Source of the DNA: Breviolum minutum Mf 1.05b.01
Taxonomy: Eukaryota; Sar; Dinophyceae; Suessiales; Symbiodiniaceae
Direction of reading: 5' to 3'
DNA length: 64,000 bases
Assembly: GCA_000507305.1 (NCBI GenBank)
Contig: DF240798.1
Span: forward strand, 28,360-92,359
Within the stretch, counting starts at the first letter, position 1, and every line of letters starts with the position of its first letter. The notes beneath the pieces were generated by a model. It made no database searches and had not been told where the DNA came from. It worked only from the letters and a program-made list of their open reading frames with translations. Below are positions 22,776 through 34,341 of the stretch, piece after piece. The position numbers and the translations under genes are program-made.

Positions 22776-23548
22776 CTAGCACGTCTGCAAGTCGGCACAT
22801 CTCGTTTCACGAGCAGCTACCACCTTGTAATAACAACCACCTGAGATTATTGCTTCAATGTGACAATATCCCTAAAGCTTCAACAAAACCGCATCTGCCC
22901 TGGTGCGGATTATCATTGAAACAAACTGCTATCAAACACAAAAAATGTGGGATCAAAATGGACTGCCTTGTGGTCACGGCCTCGTTCACCTAGACTAAGC
23001 TACTAATCAACTGATCTTTCCGACCTGGGTGGGCTTCTATCTCTGTCTGAGATTATTTGATATGATATAGCGCAAACAACAGAAGGGGCAAGGAAAGAAG
23101 CCGAAGCAGCAAGTAAGATATTGGTCTGCTATGGGCATATGACTCATATCAGCATGTGTACATCCTACTTGATATTTCAAGTATGCTATGCAGTATTTGG
23201 ACAGCTAAGGACTGCTCAATTTCATACGCGTAAGTATAGCAAGGAGTACATGCAATCAGCAAGAACTCAAGAGTAAGCCAAGTGTCTTCTTCTGAATGAT
23301 GTCAATATCGAAGTCCGTTGCAGCTGCAGCCTGTAGAAACGAAGATGTGGATGAGTGGATGAAGCCAGAAATGCAGCTTTCTGAAATTGTCACCTGAGTC
23401 ACCTGTTACGCTCCACCAAGTTATCAAGGTCTGCAAAAAGAAATACAAACCGATACAAATCATGGCCAGTTGCTACATGTTACTCGGACACCAAATCGAA
23501 ACCAGTGTAAAGGCAGAAAACTAGGAGTCCACACTCGACGTCGGGTAC

Positions 23549-24620
23549 CTTAAGTGGAGGGCGACCACGGCAAGAAATTTGTCAGAATCTTCATCTTTTA
23601 GATCCAGATCGACATAGAATCTGTGAAGGCCAGCGCCTCCACAATTTCCAAGCACTCTAAACAATCAGATTGAATTTAGCAAATGAAGTCATCAACCACT
23701 TAAACTAAAGAAAAAATCAAGCAACAGATTTCACAATGATAATCACCGCACCATCTGTTCAAAGCGAAAAAACAGTCGGCTCAGGTTCCGTGACAGGGAC
23801 TATCCCAGCAATGTTCCAAACGATACTGATATAAATAAGTCTGGTTTTACAATGTTTTACATGGTTTTATAGTTTTATTCTTTATCATGTCATCCAAACG
23901 GAAGCAAACATATTATACCAAAATATATTATACTAGCTGATGTATATTTGCATATCACTCATAGAAACAAAACTACATGACAATATGACACATATTTGGA
24001 TATTTACCGCAGACTTCCCAAGTGATACACACTCGACCCGTCCAAATATTTATCGAGGCACGTCGTCCCGAGCGCCACAGAGAAGAGGCCAAGGCCAGGA
24101 AAGCTAAGGACCTTTCTGCCGAAAAATCTGAAAAAATGTGACTATGATAATATACTGATATGCGGTATACCCCACGTTCATCAAGCTATAGGATACAAAG
24201 ACAATATGTGGTGGGTATACAAATGCCTTGTGTTGGCTAAAATGATACATATACATACCACCTAGGAGAAGAAGCATGGCTATCCCCCCTTCCCTTCCAA
24301 GCTCTCCACGTTGAGGTGCCATGATCAGCAAATCCAGATCTGCCGCGTCCAGCAAGCCTTTGATGGGTGGACAGTATCACTCAATCCCAATGAGATGAGA
24401 TGAACATACTAATTATATAGGTCTTCTCATATACCTTTACAGGAATCTCAAACCTATATTTATTTATACACATGCACACACAATGTATTTACCATGATTG
24501 AGTCATTCTCGCCCGATCTCGACCTTTGACCGTCAACTTATGCTAGCACTTCTAGAAACTGATGATTTGACACCAAGGTCTCTCAGTTCCAACCCGCCTT
24601 GTTGCTGCAGCCTCTTTGCC
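23549..24620 (-). CDS. Unidentified gene, three linked exons
   Basis: Exons 24574-24620, 24298-24357 and 23549-23636 join in phase through a GT donor (after exon 1) and a GA donor (after exon 2), each followed by AG|G; exon 3 ends at AG|GTACCC. The product reads AKRLQQQGGLELRDLGLL, DAADLDLLIMAPQRGELG and AGLHRFYVDLDLKDEDSDKF, then LAVVALHLR. I do not recognise it. Incoming phase 2 shows that at least one more upstream exon exists, and outgoing phase 2 that it continues downstream. A plus-strand peptide RRPERHREEAKARKAK at 24.07-24.12 kb lies within intron 2 and looks coding too, but has no partner exons. Confidence 0.6.
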
Positions 24621-27600
24621 CTGCAAGGTTCCTGGTTTGGACCAACGCGTTTTGGAATACAAGGGTTGCAACAAAATGACGTGTTCCAGTAGCCTCTTGT
24701 GAGATTTGTAGGTGTTGTTCTTTGACTTGGGGAGTAACGAAACACAACCATGCATGATTTACAGGCATCATGAAACATGATAAAAATCTGGTACAGGTGA
24801 TATCAAAACCATCAAGATCTGAAAGTAGACTGAGAATGTTGTTTTGAGGTAAAGTTCTCCAATGACGAATCGTGAAACCTTCGGTATTGGCCTGGAAATG
24901 AACGTGTAGGAACGGTCGGCTGCCTGGCGTCTTCCCGGGTCGTCCACAGTGAATACATGTTTCCTGGAGAGGTTCGTTCCAACAGGGATACTGCTACCAG
25001 GTGGTGCAAGATATACGATGCAGTTTCCACAGCTCAAACAGCCCAACTTTCTGCAAATTTCCTAATAAAAAGCATTGTTACTTGGCGGCATGCCTAAATT
25101 TCCAACCACAGGAGCCCAAACCATGTGGATACTGCCAAGTAAGCGTAGATGAGAAATTCATGGGGATCACGCTATGAAAACCAACCGGTGTGTTTCATGA
25201 TTCCTACATTGCAAAAGTCTGAAGTTTTCACTCCAACTCCCTGCATCCATCCCAGCCACAGCCCAAAAATGTACACACCTTGCAGAAATGAAACATGGTA
25301 CTTGTTCCATGACGTACAAGTACCCGGAAGAAACCAAGGAGGCCGAAGTGCGAAGACCAAAGGATTGGTTTTGATGGAGTGTTCACACAGGTGCTGCTGT
25401 AGCATGTGTCTTTTGTTGAGAAACATCCCAATGTTTGACCAAGAGTCTAGTCTGGGGTTTGACTCATGAAAAGCCATCGCAGGCTCTTCAGCTTTCTAGA
25501 GAGGTGGTGGAAGTATACTTGACTTGCATGCCATTCCATGTCAAAATCATGAATCGTCAGGCCACATCCATTCTATCCTGAAGGGTCTGTGCTTCTTTCC
25601 TTCATGTGCAATGTACATTGTACATCCCGCCTGGACCAAGCAAATGGTTAACGACCACATGGTCAAAATGCGTGAAAACAAATATGAACATGCAAGTAGG
25701 TCCCATCAATCTCAACAGAACTACCGGATGTACCATATATTGATCGATCTTAAATGGATTACTTCCAAGACAAGATTCTATGTAAAAACACTCCATGTTC
25801 AGAATGCTTTCTTTCTTTCTTCATGTCTAGTTTCTCGCCTGTGAACTGGGCTCCACCTAGGTGACCAATGTACCAGTTCAAACTGATAGTGGATGAGGCA
25901 ATGAATCCTAGTATTCTGGTACCCGATCATGAAAAAGATCATCCTCGAATAGGAGTTCATTCCCTACCATTTTGTTGCATCGAGTATAACTAAGTTTCTC
26001 GCCTGTAGGTTCAAGTAAAATGAATACTTAGGAATTGTCCAGGACAACTGCTTGGCCATAATCCTGGGCTGGTTAGCGAGCTGAGTCATTAATATAATGT
26101 GGATGAAATATTCTGAAATAATGTAGAGGGTTTCCTCCAGCAAAGAGTCTTTATTACCATCTGAATGGAGAGTCCGAATCCTCACCCTATTCACAAAGCG
26201 AAGTTCAACCTGGGAAATTTCTTGACGTGTGATCCCTTGCAACAACTATCCTGGTGACCACCCCATAACCAGCCAAACAGTTGGCAGCATATCTTGAAGG
26301 TAGGCTTCCAGTTTCACACGAAAAGGTGGTAGCGAATCAGAAGCCAACAGAAGGCGTTATGGAAATGCAAATACCAGTAGTGTATCGTATACATCTGCGT
26401 ATATGCTGTCCAAGGGTGACTCATGTACCTACCACCCATGGCCAGCAGCAAGCATTTTCCTTAACCACGAGCAGCGGCCCGCTGGAAAGTGGTCAATCAA
26501 CGACTGAATCAGACTGACCGTCCGACCGTGTACAGGGCCTGATGGTGGTTGCCTTGGTTGTAAATGGATATGCAAGGTTCCGGAAACATTATTGTTTGTT
26601 CCGAAGATGGAACCATTTATTTACTATTTGGATAGCGAACTAAACTGTTTGTTTTGCGCAATTGAATCAGCAAGCACACACAAAAACCCTCTATCCTACG
26701 GTCGGCGCCTTACTTGCAAAACCTGAGCTGCAACTGTGTCACAGTTCTGCCACCATGGATCCAAACAATCTGAGACATGCTCATCTCATCAGTACAACCT
26801 GGTTGAAAATATCTGGTGTGGGACAAGACTTCTCACCCCAATTTTCTGTACAGCTGCGATGAATGGATTGGAAAAAAATCAACGGCAGGAGGTCCGGCAT
26901 CCGTTTGAAATGTCAACAGTGGGGAGCCTATTTGGATTGACGAGAATAGCCAGCCCAGAAGTTCAAAGGTTGGAACTAATATTCAAAGAACGCCTCTGAT
27001 ACCAAGCATACCGTACCCTACCAGTTTTATACCGCTATACCACTCAGAACTGAGTCAAATCCTATGGTTTTCCATAGGTTTATATTACGTTTATATAAAT
27101 CCAAACCTTCTGAGAGGTATCTTTGGGTTTGGAGGCTATATCTTAATTGCTCGCTGAAACAAATAAACTGGAGATGCTAGAAGTCGATGGGTGTCAACTA
27201 GGCTCTGAAGTTGTTTGCGTATGTTCCTTGTGAATGAAACATGTTGCCAGGCACTGCGAATACAAAACGTCGGGGATCATGAAGGCACATCCAGTACACT
27301 GGCCACATTCCGATGTAAGAGTTTCAAAGCCAATAGTGTTCATCGGTTCTGAGTGCATTGTACAAGTTTACTTGAGCTTAGTAAGCTTCATGAAGCACGT
27401 CATTGAAGTGTTTCCCCAAGCATTATAGTCTAGTAGGCTGCTTCACAGCAGTTTTGGCCAGTCATCAGCAAACTGTCGAGAGCTCTATCGGCTTGGCCAA
27501 GACTTGGAAAGATCCCGGGGCACTTGCAGGGTTGTCCACCACCAACACGGCGGCACCCAACCAACAGCTGCCAACGCCACCGGGTCCAAACGCACAATTA

Positions 27601-30080
27601 CGCTAGGTTACTGGATCTCTGAATAACATCTGGTCATTACATGAAACCTGGAAGACCCCAAAACATGTTGGCCGTTTTGATCACTGTGGTTGACCTCAAG
27701 CCTCACATCATAGTCTTGGACAAACAGTATATCACGGATAACAATGGAATCTTCTTAAGTGCCCAAATCCCTACTTTACAAACGGAATACAAACGGAAGA
27801 GGGAAGAGTAATCCCAAAATACGCGAATCGCAGGTTCATGAAATTGCAGCACCCCAAAATGGATAGTTTCCCGTCTCTTTCAGCATTGATAATATTATGT
27901 CTCCAATTCTGTGGGGCCTCGGCAACAAGTTTGGAAACAGCCATAACTACCAGGCAGCCCTGGATTATCTGAGTCTGGCTCAAAATGATTGGGCCCCAAC
28001 ATAGACCAACCCATGCTTAATGAATATGACCAATGACATCCGTTTCACCCTCCACTCTTAAGTCATAGCCACCTCAGCATAGAAATATCGCATTCCCATA
28101 CCCTCAAATCAAGTGAAAGTATGGGTATGGGACAATAATATGATCTTTGACACATTCTACTAAATTCCATATAAACGCATATGAGCTAAATATGAGTATG
28201 TTCCCATGTTACTGTACCCTATTATATATACATCTGTCCTATACCTTCAACAATTACACCTTTAACTGGGGTGGACCACCTTGCACCGTCACTCGCTGAG
28301 TCCACTTCGCCGCTCTTGAGTCGAAGTCACTCAGGCGAGGCATCAGTTGCCCACCGTGGAGTTTTTGCTTCTCAAAAGATGATTTCAAAGTGGCCAAAGG
28401 GATGAGATGCCGAAACAAACAACTTAGTTTATAATATGTTTATGATGCATCTTTTGAGTGAACCCCTGTATCCAAATATGTATCCACATGTCTTCTAGAA
28501 GCAACGGCATCTCATTGAAGGCACTGATTTGCCACAACACCTGGCTTACCAACAGGCCTCCTCTGCCCACAGCTAAGGACTAGATGCGTCACTTAGTCAC
28601 TTAGTCACTTAGGTATTGTTGTTTCCTCAGACCACAGGTGCAGAAGGTCAAACAAAACAACATCTGGTGTACTCGGAGATGTTTGGACGTTGGCAACCAT
28701 CAACTCCAGCAAGGTGTTTTTTCCGAAACAACAATGTCCAAAGGATTTAGGCTCAAACAAGAATACCAAGGTTTGACAATGTTTGATGGGTCCACTTGCC
28801 AAAAAAGAATACGAATCAAGTTCTCATCCAAGGTGAGGTCAGTTTCGTCCCTTCACTTCTGCTCTATGCTTACTGGCTTACTCTTTGAACGATTTCCAGC
28901 ATCATGATGGTAAGTCTCAAAAGTGTACCTTTCTTTTCTGCAAACCACTGCAACGAACTTTTCTACAAACCGCCCGCGCTCAGTTACAACACCGTTCTCC
29001 ATCCCCGGCAGCCAGCGTACAAAGTGAGCAGCAAGTATGATTAGCAAAAAAGCGTATGATTAGGAACGAGACTTACGAATCAAACCATGCTTACAAATCA
29101 CTCCCCTCAGCACGCTACCTGCCTTCTGTACCCTGTTGAGTACCCCCAGCCGGCGGCTTCGCGCCGAACCGGATGTTTTACTGAGCCTGGCTGATGCGTG
29201 ATGCGTTGAGGCGAGAAAAAGAAGCGTCGAATGATATGAGTTCAGATCTTTCAGAGATGGTTTCAACCGATCTGACAGGATCTGAAAGGACTATGGCAAT
29301 GGAAAGTCCACCAGGATCTGGGTGTCCATTGCGAAAGTAGATTCGAGACTCATCTTTTTGGCCAAAAAGATTCATATTATCCAAACTACAGTGTGTCACC
29401 ATGTCATTGAATTTTTGAGATGCCGGCATGTCAAAATGCAATTTCAAGACTCAAAGAGGTCCCTCTCCAGTTGCACCTTCTTCGACTTCTCTACCCGTTC
29501 CACTGGCACCAGCCTTGTGACTTGTCATGAGTCGATCATCTTGGATCAATCAAACAGTGGGTCTGGTTGCCCCCAAAAAAATTATAGCAATGTTTTCCTT
29601 GTTTCACTGGAATTAAGGTATTTACAGGATTTTTGAGGTCCCCCAGTTTTGAGTCCCAACTACAGCTACAACAGCCCACAGGTTTGGCTCTTGGAATTCG
29701 AGGCGATCTCCACTTAGAAAGGGATTATTGTAAATGATACCCATAAAATTCCCAATCACAACCCAAACCACATGTATACATAAGATAACATGCAATTGAT
29801 GTGAAAAAAACAGTATCAACATCTACATAAGTTCGTTTGTTTCATCATTTCTAGATTGAATAGTCAATCAGGTCTGGGCATCGGTTGCTTCCTTCAAATA
29901 AAAATGGTATCCGACTACATCAGCCATTTAGAGGCAGGACAGGCTGACAGGCCTGACAGGCCTTTCCCAGCTGGTCCTAGATTCACACTCAGCCCTAGGT
30001 ACAGTCGCAAGCAGCATCAAGGAATCTACCGCCTTTCATACCTCCTGCAAGGGTCCGTCAACAGACGTTTCCTCTGAGGT
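24621..30080. other. Stretch with only weak exon candidates
   Basis: No gene resolved. Peptides that look coding on the minus strand include QEISQVELRFVNRVRIRTLH near 26.2 kb, GKNTLLELMVANVQTSP near 28.7 kb and GMENGVVTERGRFVEKFVAV near 29.0 kb, none with a full pair of consensus splice sites. A plus-strand peptide (STTNTAAPNQQLPTPPGPNA, 27.5 kb) is also open. Otherwise AT-rich intron or spacer sequence. Confidence 0.35.
28588..28612. repeat. (GTCACTTA)3 tandem repeat
   Basis: Three perfect 8-base units and one extra base. Confidence 0.85.
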
Positions 30081-30134
30081 TCATGGCCAAGATCTCAGTT
30101 TGTCTTCGACCTCTTTCAAGCTTGGCCTTGTGTC
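30081..30134 (-). CDS. C-terminal exon, possibly of a protein kinase
   Basis: AG|G acceptor, then DTRPSLKEVEDKLRSWP and a stop. The R-P-S-L-x-E-V pattern resembles the last subdomain of kinase domains (RPSFxEV), where a buried Arg caps the C-lobe. Upstream kinase exons were not found, so this rests on one short motif. Confidence 0.3.
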   Translation of the reverse strand, partial: DTRPSLKEVEDKLRSWP

Positions 30135-31234
30135 CTGGCACTGTGAAGAAAATGCGTTTGGAATGAAAATCTGGTCACTTGCTATGCAGCAATACATAAG
30201 TTCGTTTATCAGTTTGCTATTTACACTAGATGATGAATCCGGCGTTGTTTCATACTGAAAATATAAGAACATGTTGGTGGTTGAGACGGCTGTGAGTAGA
30301 GTATGTCCGTAGAGCTCTGACAAAGTGCAACATGTCATGTGACCTCTCAAAGACAGTGCTTCAATGGGATTACTCGGATTCCCAAGAGTCACAAAAGATC
30401 ATGAAACGGAAACAACCATGCGATCGCAAGTTTTATTTGGTACAGTGTCGAACATCCTGTGGTTGTTCAAAGGAAAGGGTTCAATCTATCAACTCACAGT
30501 GGAAATACAAATTAGTTGAGGTGATGAATGTTCCTATCAGCCAGTTGAAAGTAAAACCCATCGCAGCTTCTGATGCGTGTGGGAAATACCCTTTATCGGT
30601 GGTAGCTTCATTGCTGCTAGAACCCCATTGATATACTGGTGTTTTTTTTCCTTGTTTCCTTTTTTGCTGCCCTTCATGAAACCTTGTGTTCCACGTACAC
30701 ATCTAGTCGGAACAGCAGGCATCTATATACTCACCTCCATAAACTGTCCTCTGGTCCGAGATGGACATAGTATTTTGCCAGCTTGTTCAGCCTCAGCTTC
30801 AGTCCGTGAACCAATGGTGAATTCCTACTCAGCTCGGCGGGTTGGGCATCCCCAAGTTGCCACCCAGCATTTTGGTCCCGATGCACTGAGAAATGAAACA
30901 GCCCTGGAAGCCAGAATCATTTACCAAGGAAACACAGTGAGTTTGGTTGGAAACTTATTTTCGGACTTGAATTGAAATGGTTATTCCTTGTAGGTACATG
31001 TTTCCATGGACTAATACGGAGCTGCCATTCAAATACCCGGCTATTTAGATAATAATTTAAAAAATATACCTCCGACAGCATAAGAGTTTCATCAAGAACA
31101 AAACAACTGCAAAAGCTCCATTTGTCCTGGTTGAGGCTACAGCTGCATGTTTTACTCTTTTTGTCGTGCCTGGGCAACAATGACAAACTCCCACCGCACA
31201 CCTTTCGGCCAAACATCCTGCACACACGACCACG

Positions 31235-32653
31235 CTAAGCAAGCCTGAGTTCATCTTGGACTGCCGAACTGTCACCGCCACAACGTCCTTCACCCCAGGT
31301 AACGACGGATCTATCTTCCAGAATCGCAGCAAACGCGTGACCTGTGGCCTGAATCTGCTGCACACCCTTGAGCTGATCTCGGACTGCCGAACTATCACCG
31401 CCATAGCGCCGATCACCCCAGGTAACCACGGATCCATCTTCCAGAATTGCAGCGAAGGCAGTAGATGTCGCCTGAATGTGCTGCACACCCCTGAGCTGAT
31501 CTCGGACTGCCGAACTGTCTCCGCCATAGCGTCGATCACCCCAGGTAACGACAGATCCATCTGCCAGAATAGCAGCAAATGCCTCACGTGTGGCCTGAAT
31601 CTGCTGCACACCCCTGAGCTGATCTCGGACTGCCGAACTGCCACCACCTCGGGTTGCATCACCCCAGGTCACAACGGATCTATCTTCCAGAATCGCAGCA
31701 AATGCCTCACGTGTGGCCTGAATCTGCTGCACACCCCTTAGCTGATCTGCAACTGCCGAACTGTCACCGCCAATGTTCTTATCACCCCAAGTAACGACGG
31801 ATCCATCTACCAAAATCGCAGCAAATGCAGTAAATGTCGCCTGAATGTGCTGCACACCCCTGAGCTGATCTTGAACTGCCGAACTGTCACCACCAAGGTC
31901 TCTATCACCCCAGGTCATCACTGATCCATCTNGCTGCACACCCCTGAGCTGATCTCGAACTGCCGCACTGTCACCACCATAAACTGCGTTACCCCAGGTA
32001 ACGACAGATCCATCTGCCAGAATAGCAGCAAATGCCTCACGTGTGGCTTGAATCTGCAGCACACCTCTTAGCTGATCTTGGACTGCCGAACTGTCACCGC
32101 CATAGCGCCGATCACCCCAGGTAACGACAGATCCATCTGCCAGAATAGCAGCAAATGCCGCACGTGTGGCCTGAATCTGCTGCACACCCCTGAGCTGATG
32201 TTGAACTGCCGAACTGTCACCGCCAGAGTTTTTACTACCCCAGGTAACGACGGATCTATCTTCCAGAATCGCAGCAAAGGCCGAGACTGTAGCCCGAATC
32301 TGCTGTACACCCCTGAGCTGATCTCGAACTGCCGAACTGTTACCACCATAGTCTGCACGACCCCAGGTAACCATTGTGCTGTGCCCACGACACCACAAGG
32401 CAAAGGCTCTACATGTTGCTGCCAGTTGTGGTTGAAGTGCCAGAGCAGTAAGGCACTCTCCGTCCTCTATCTCTGCTTCTTGTAATGTTTCATCAGGATG
32501 GATTAAGACTCGATTCTTGGCAGTGATAAGTCTGAGGCACTTTCGCCCAAAGGCTCGTTGGGCCGCTGTCATTAAATCTCGAACAGTGGAAGAAGGCAGA
32601 AGTGACAGAAGTTCAGCATGCCCATTCGGCAAAGCTACACTCAATTGAAGCAT
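31235..32653 (-). CDS. Ubiquitin-like + RCC1-like repeat protein, copy C
   Basis: The longest continuous member, about 472 codons with no intron. Ubiquitin-like domain starts MLQLSVALPNGHAELLSLLP and ends [15 protein letters not shown]. Ten RCC1-like repeats follow, ending VTWGEGRCGGDSSAV then QDELRLA and TAA-type stop at 31235. Repeats are very alike (several are VVTWGDRRYGGDSSAV), which suggests recent amplification or gene conversion. At the N (31932) about 44 bases of a repeat unit are absent, although the frame stays open: the text jumps from QLRGVQ straight to DGSVMTWG. The conserved Met follows 11 less conserved in-frame codons. Confidence 0.82.
   Translation of the reverse strand: MLQLSVALPNGHAELLSLLPSSTVRDLMTAAQRAFGRKCLRLITAKNRVLIHPDETLQEAEIEDGECLTALALQPQLAATCRAFALWCRGHSTMVTWGRADYGGNSSAVRDQLRGVQQIRATVSAFAAILEDRSVVTWGSKNSGGDSSAVQHQLRGVQQIQATRAAFAAILADGSVVTWGDRRYGGDSSAVQDQLRGVLQIQATREAFAAILADGSVVTWGNAVYGGDSAAVRDQLRGVQXDGSVMTWGDRDLGGDSSAVQDQLRGVQHIQATFTAFAAILVDGSVVTWGDKNIGGDSSAVADQLRGVQQIQATREAFAAILEDRSVVTWGDATRGGGSSAVRDQLRGVQQIQATREAFAAILADGSVVTWGDRRYGGDSSAVRDQLRGVQHIQATSTAFAAILEDGSVVTWGDRRYGGDSSAVRDQLKGVQQIQATGHAFAAILEDRSVVTWGEGRCGGDSSAVQDELRLA
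31932..31932. other. Ambiguous base N inside repeat array C
   Basis: CCATCT-N-GCTGCACACC joins two points of the repeat that normally lie about 44 bases apart; both sites share ATCTG. This is a mis-join at a short shared word. Confidence 0.85.
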
Positions 32654-32713
32654 CTCAGAACTTCTCCGAACTCGCTCACTTTTCAAAACATCGGCAATGA
32701 ATCTCTATTTCAG

Positions 32714-32728
32714 ACTGTGAGCCAAAGC
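32714..32728 (-). other. Spliced-leader-like relic upstream of copy C (candidate)
   Basis: Minus strand reads CTTTGGCTCACAG; nine bases (TTTGGCTCA) match the end of the dinoflagellate spliced leader. It lies about 63 nt before the conserved Met, the same place as in copies A and B. Confidence 0.38.
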
Positions 32729-32729
32729 C

Positions 32730-34278
32730 AGGCAAGACTACATCATCCGGCGACCATGTAACCCTCAGGAAAGCCAGCTTGCTTAAGCCCAACTAAAGTC
32801 TCAAATTAAGCAGATGTTCATACCAAACCATCGTTAATTTGGGTTCCATGTAGAATTTGCTCGTCCACAGCATCCTTCAATCGAGACTACTCAGAATGTA
32901 CAGGCGTTACTGTAACACTATTGCTCTAGCAGGGGAAACTCTACAAACTCACCAAATCTCACCAAGGTATTGGAAGTCGGCTTCTCGAGATCATCATCGT
33001 TATGTTGCCCAGATCGTATCGCAAAAAAGCCAATATCATAAGTTTTGACAATGAATTTTGGCATTCCTTGGACACTGAGAAGGTACCATGCTGCAAGGTG
33101 GACTCAAACAAGTCCCTATTCACTGGGGAAAAGTTGGTGGGGCCTGATGCATCGGCCTGACCTGCGTCAGGTAACTCCTCCACCTTTGCACTTTTTCCCC
33201 TCCACCTTCCACAAACTCCACCCGTCCACCCCGGAAAAACACATATATTTCATACTACCCCCGTCACCATCGTCACCTGGTTAGTTCCAACTGCCTAAAC
33301 ATGTTGTGACCGGATGACCATCTGAAAAAATGGTTGGATGAATGAAGGAATGATTTGAGGGATGTGGGGTTCATTCATCGCTTCTCATTTCAAGTACAAG
33401 GTTAAACTCCATGTTGCATTACACTCGCATTATGGCAATTGGGTGCTGTCTGGCTTAAACACCTAAGGATGCTTCAACTCATGAGACAACATCCCAAACC
33501 GTACCTTTCCCGAATGGTTGATAACTGACACCCAGCAACTGCTTCGTCATGGTGAAGACACCCACCTGGCCGTCGTGGTGTATCACAGGACGAGGGGAAT
33601 GTTCCGCCAAGGATGTTCCACTTTGGAACCCCCATCCTTTGCAAGGGGCCTCAACGATCCTGTAAGGATGTTATCTTTGTGCGATGATGTGTGATTGGAT
33701 ACACCCCAAACAACTGAAGTTGAAAGCCTCAATGCAAAGAATATGACTTAATTGGGAAATGGTTTGCATCTGATTTTCTTGGTGCAGCCGGGATTTTGTG
33801 CAGATGTTTATGTCGTTTTTGAAGGGATATGTGGCGATTGAACCTTATTTTGTTGCTCCATTCCAAGCCATCCATCTATGACTATCAGCAATGGATCCCC
33901 CGACCCCCAACATTCAAGAAACCACAAATGCACTAGGTGACATCCACACAATTCAAGGAATTAGGTTATGTGGTGTGTAAAAATACGTACACGATTATGC
34001 AATATTATATTCTACATACCAAGAGGTTGAAGGTGCTCATAGATGCTGATAGATGCTAATGGAAGAGAGGAACTGCAGAATTCCAATGACAATTCGTTCA
34101 TTGCAATCCATGTGTCCCTTTTCTGTATGGTGACTAAAAGAATCAGCAAAGATTGTTTATCACACAAATCTAACATCACCAAAGCAATTGTGTTAAACAA
34201 TGTTTACCTTATTCTGTCTCCCTTTGGCTACTTTTGGCATACAACTCACAGCCACCTGACTCACCTTTTCACCCGCAT
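32730..34278. other. Spacer without a supported gene
   Basis: Upstream of copy C. Some tens of bases (around 32740-32765) remain similar to the region above copy B (GAGGGTTRCATGGT on the minus strand). Beyond that I see nothing I can support. Confidence 0.4.
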
Positions 34279-34341
34279 CTAAACCGCCTCGAAGAAATCT
34301 ACGCCGCGGAAAGTCAAGGCACCACCGGCGATGTGCTTCTC
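34279..34341 (-). CDS. C-terminal exon, unidentified
   Basis: AG|G acceptor, phase 0, EKHIAGGALTFRGVDFFEAV and a TAG stop at 34279. Composition is protein-like; family unknown. Confidence 0.4.
   Translation of the reverse strand, partial: EKHIAGGALTFRGVDFFEAV

Noticed and set aside
29060..29266. KHGLIRK peptide resembling ribosomal protein S29
   Set aside because: The zinc-binding CxxC pairs and the rest of S29 are absent on either side; the match is too short.
31256..31741. 161-codon plus-strand frame opposite copy C
   Set aside because: Same antisense effect of the repeat array as in copy A.
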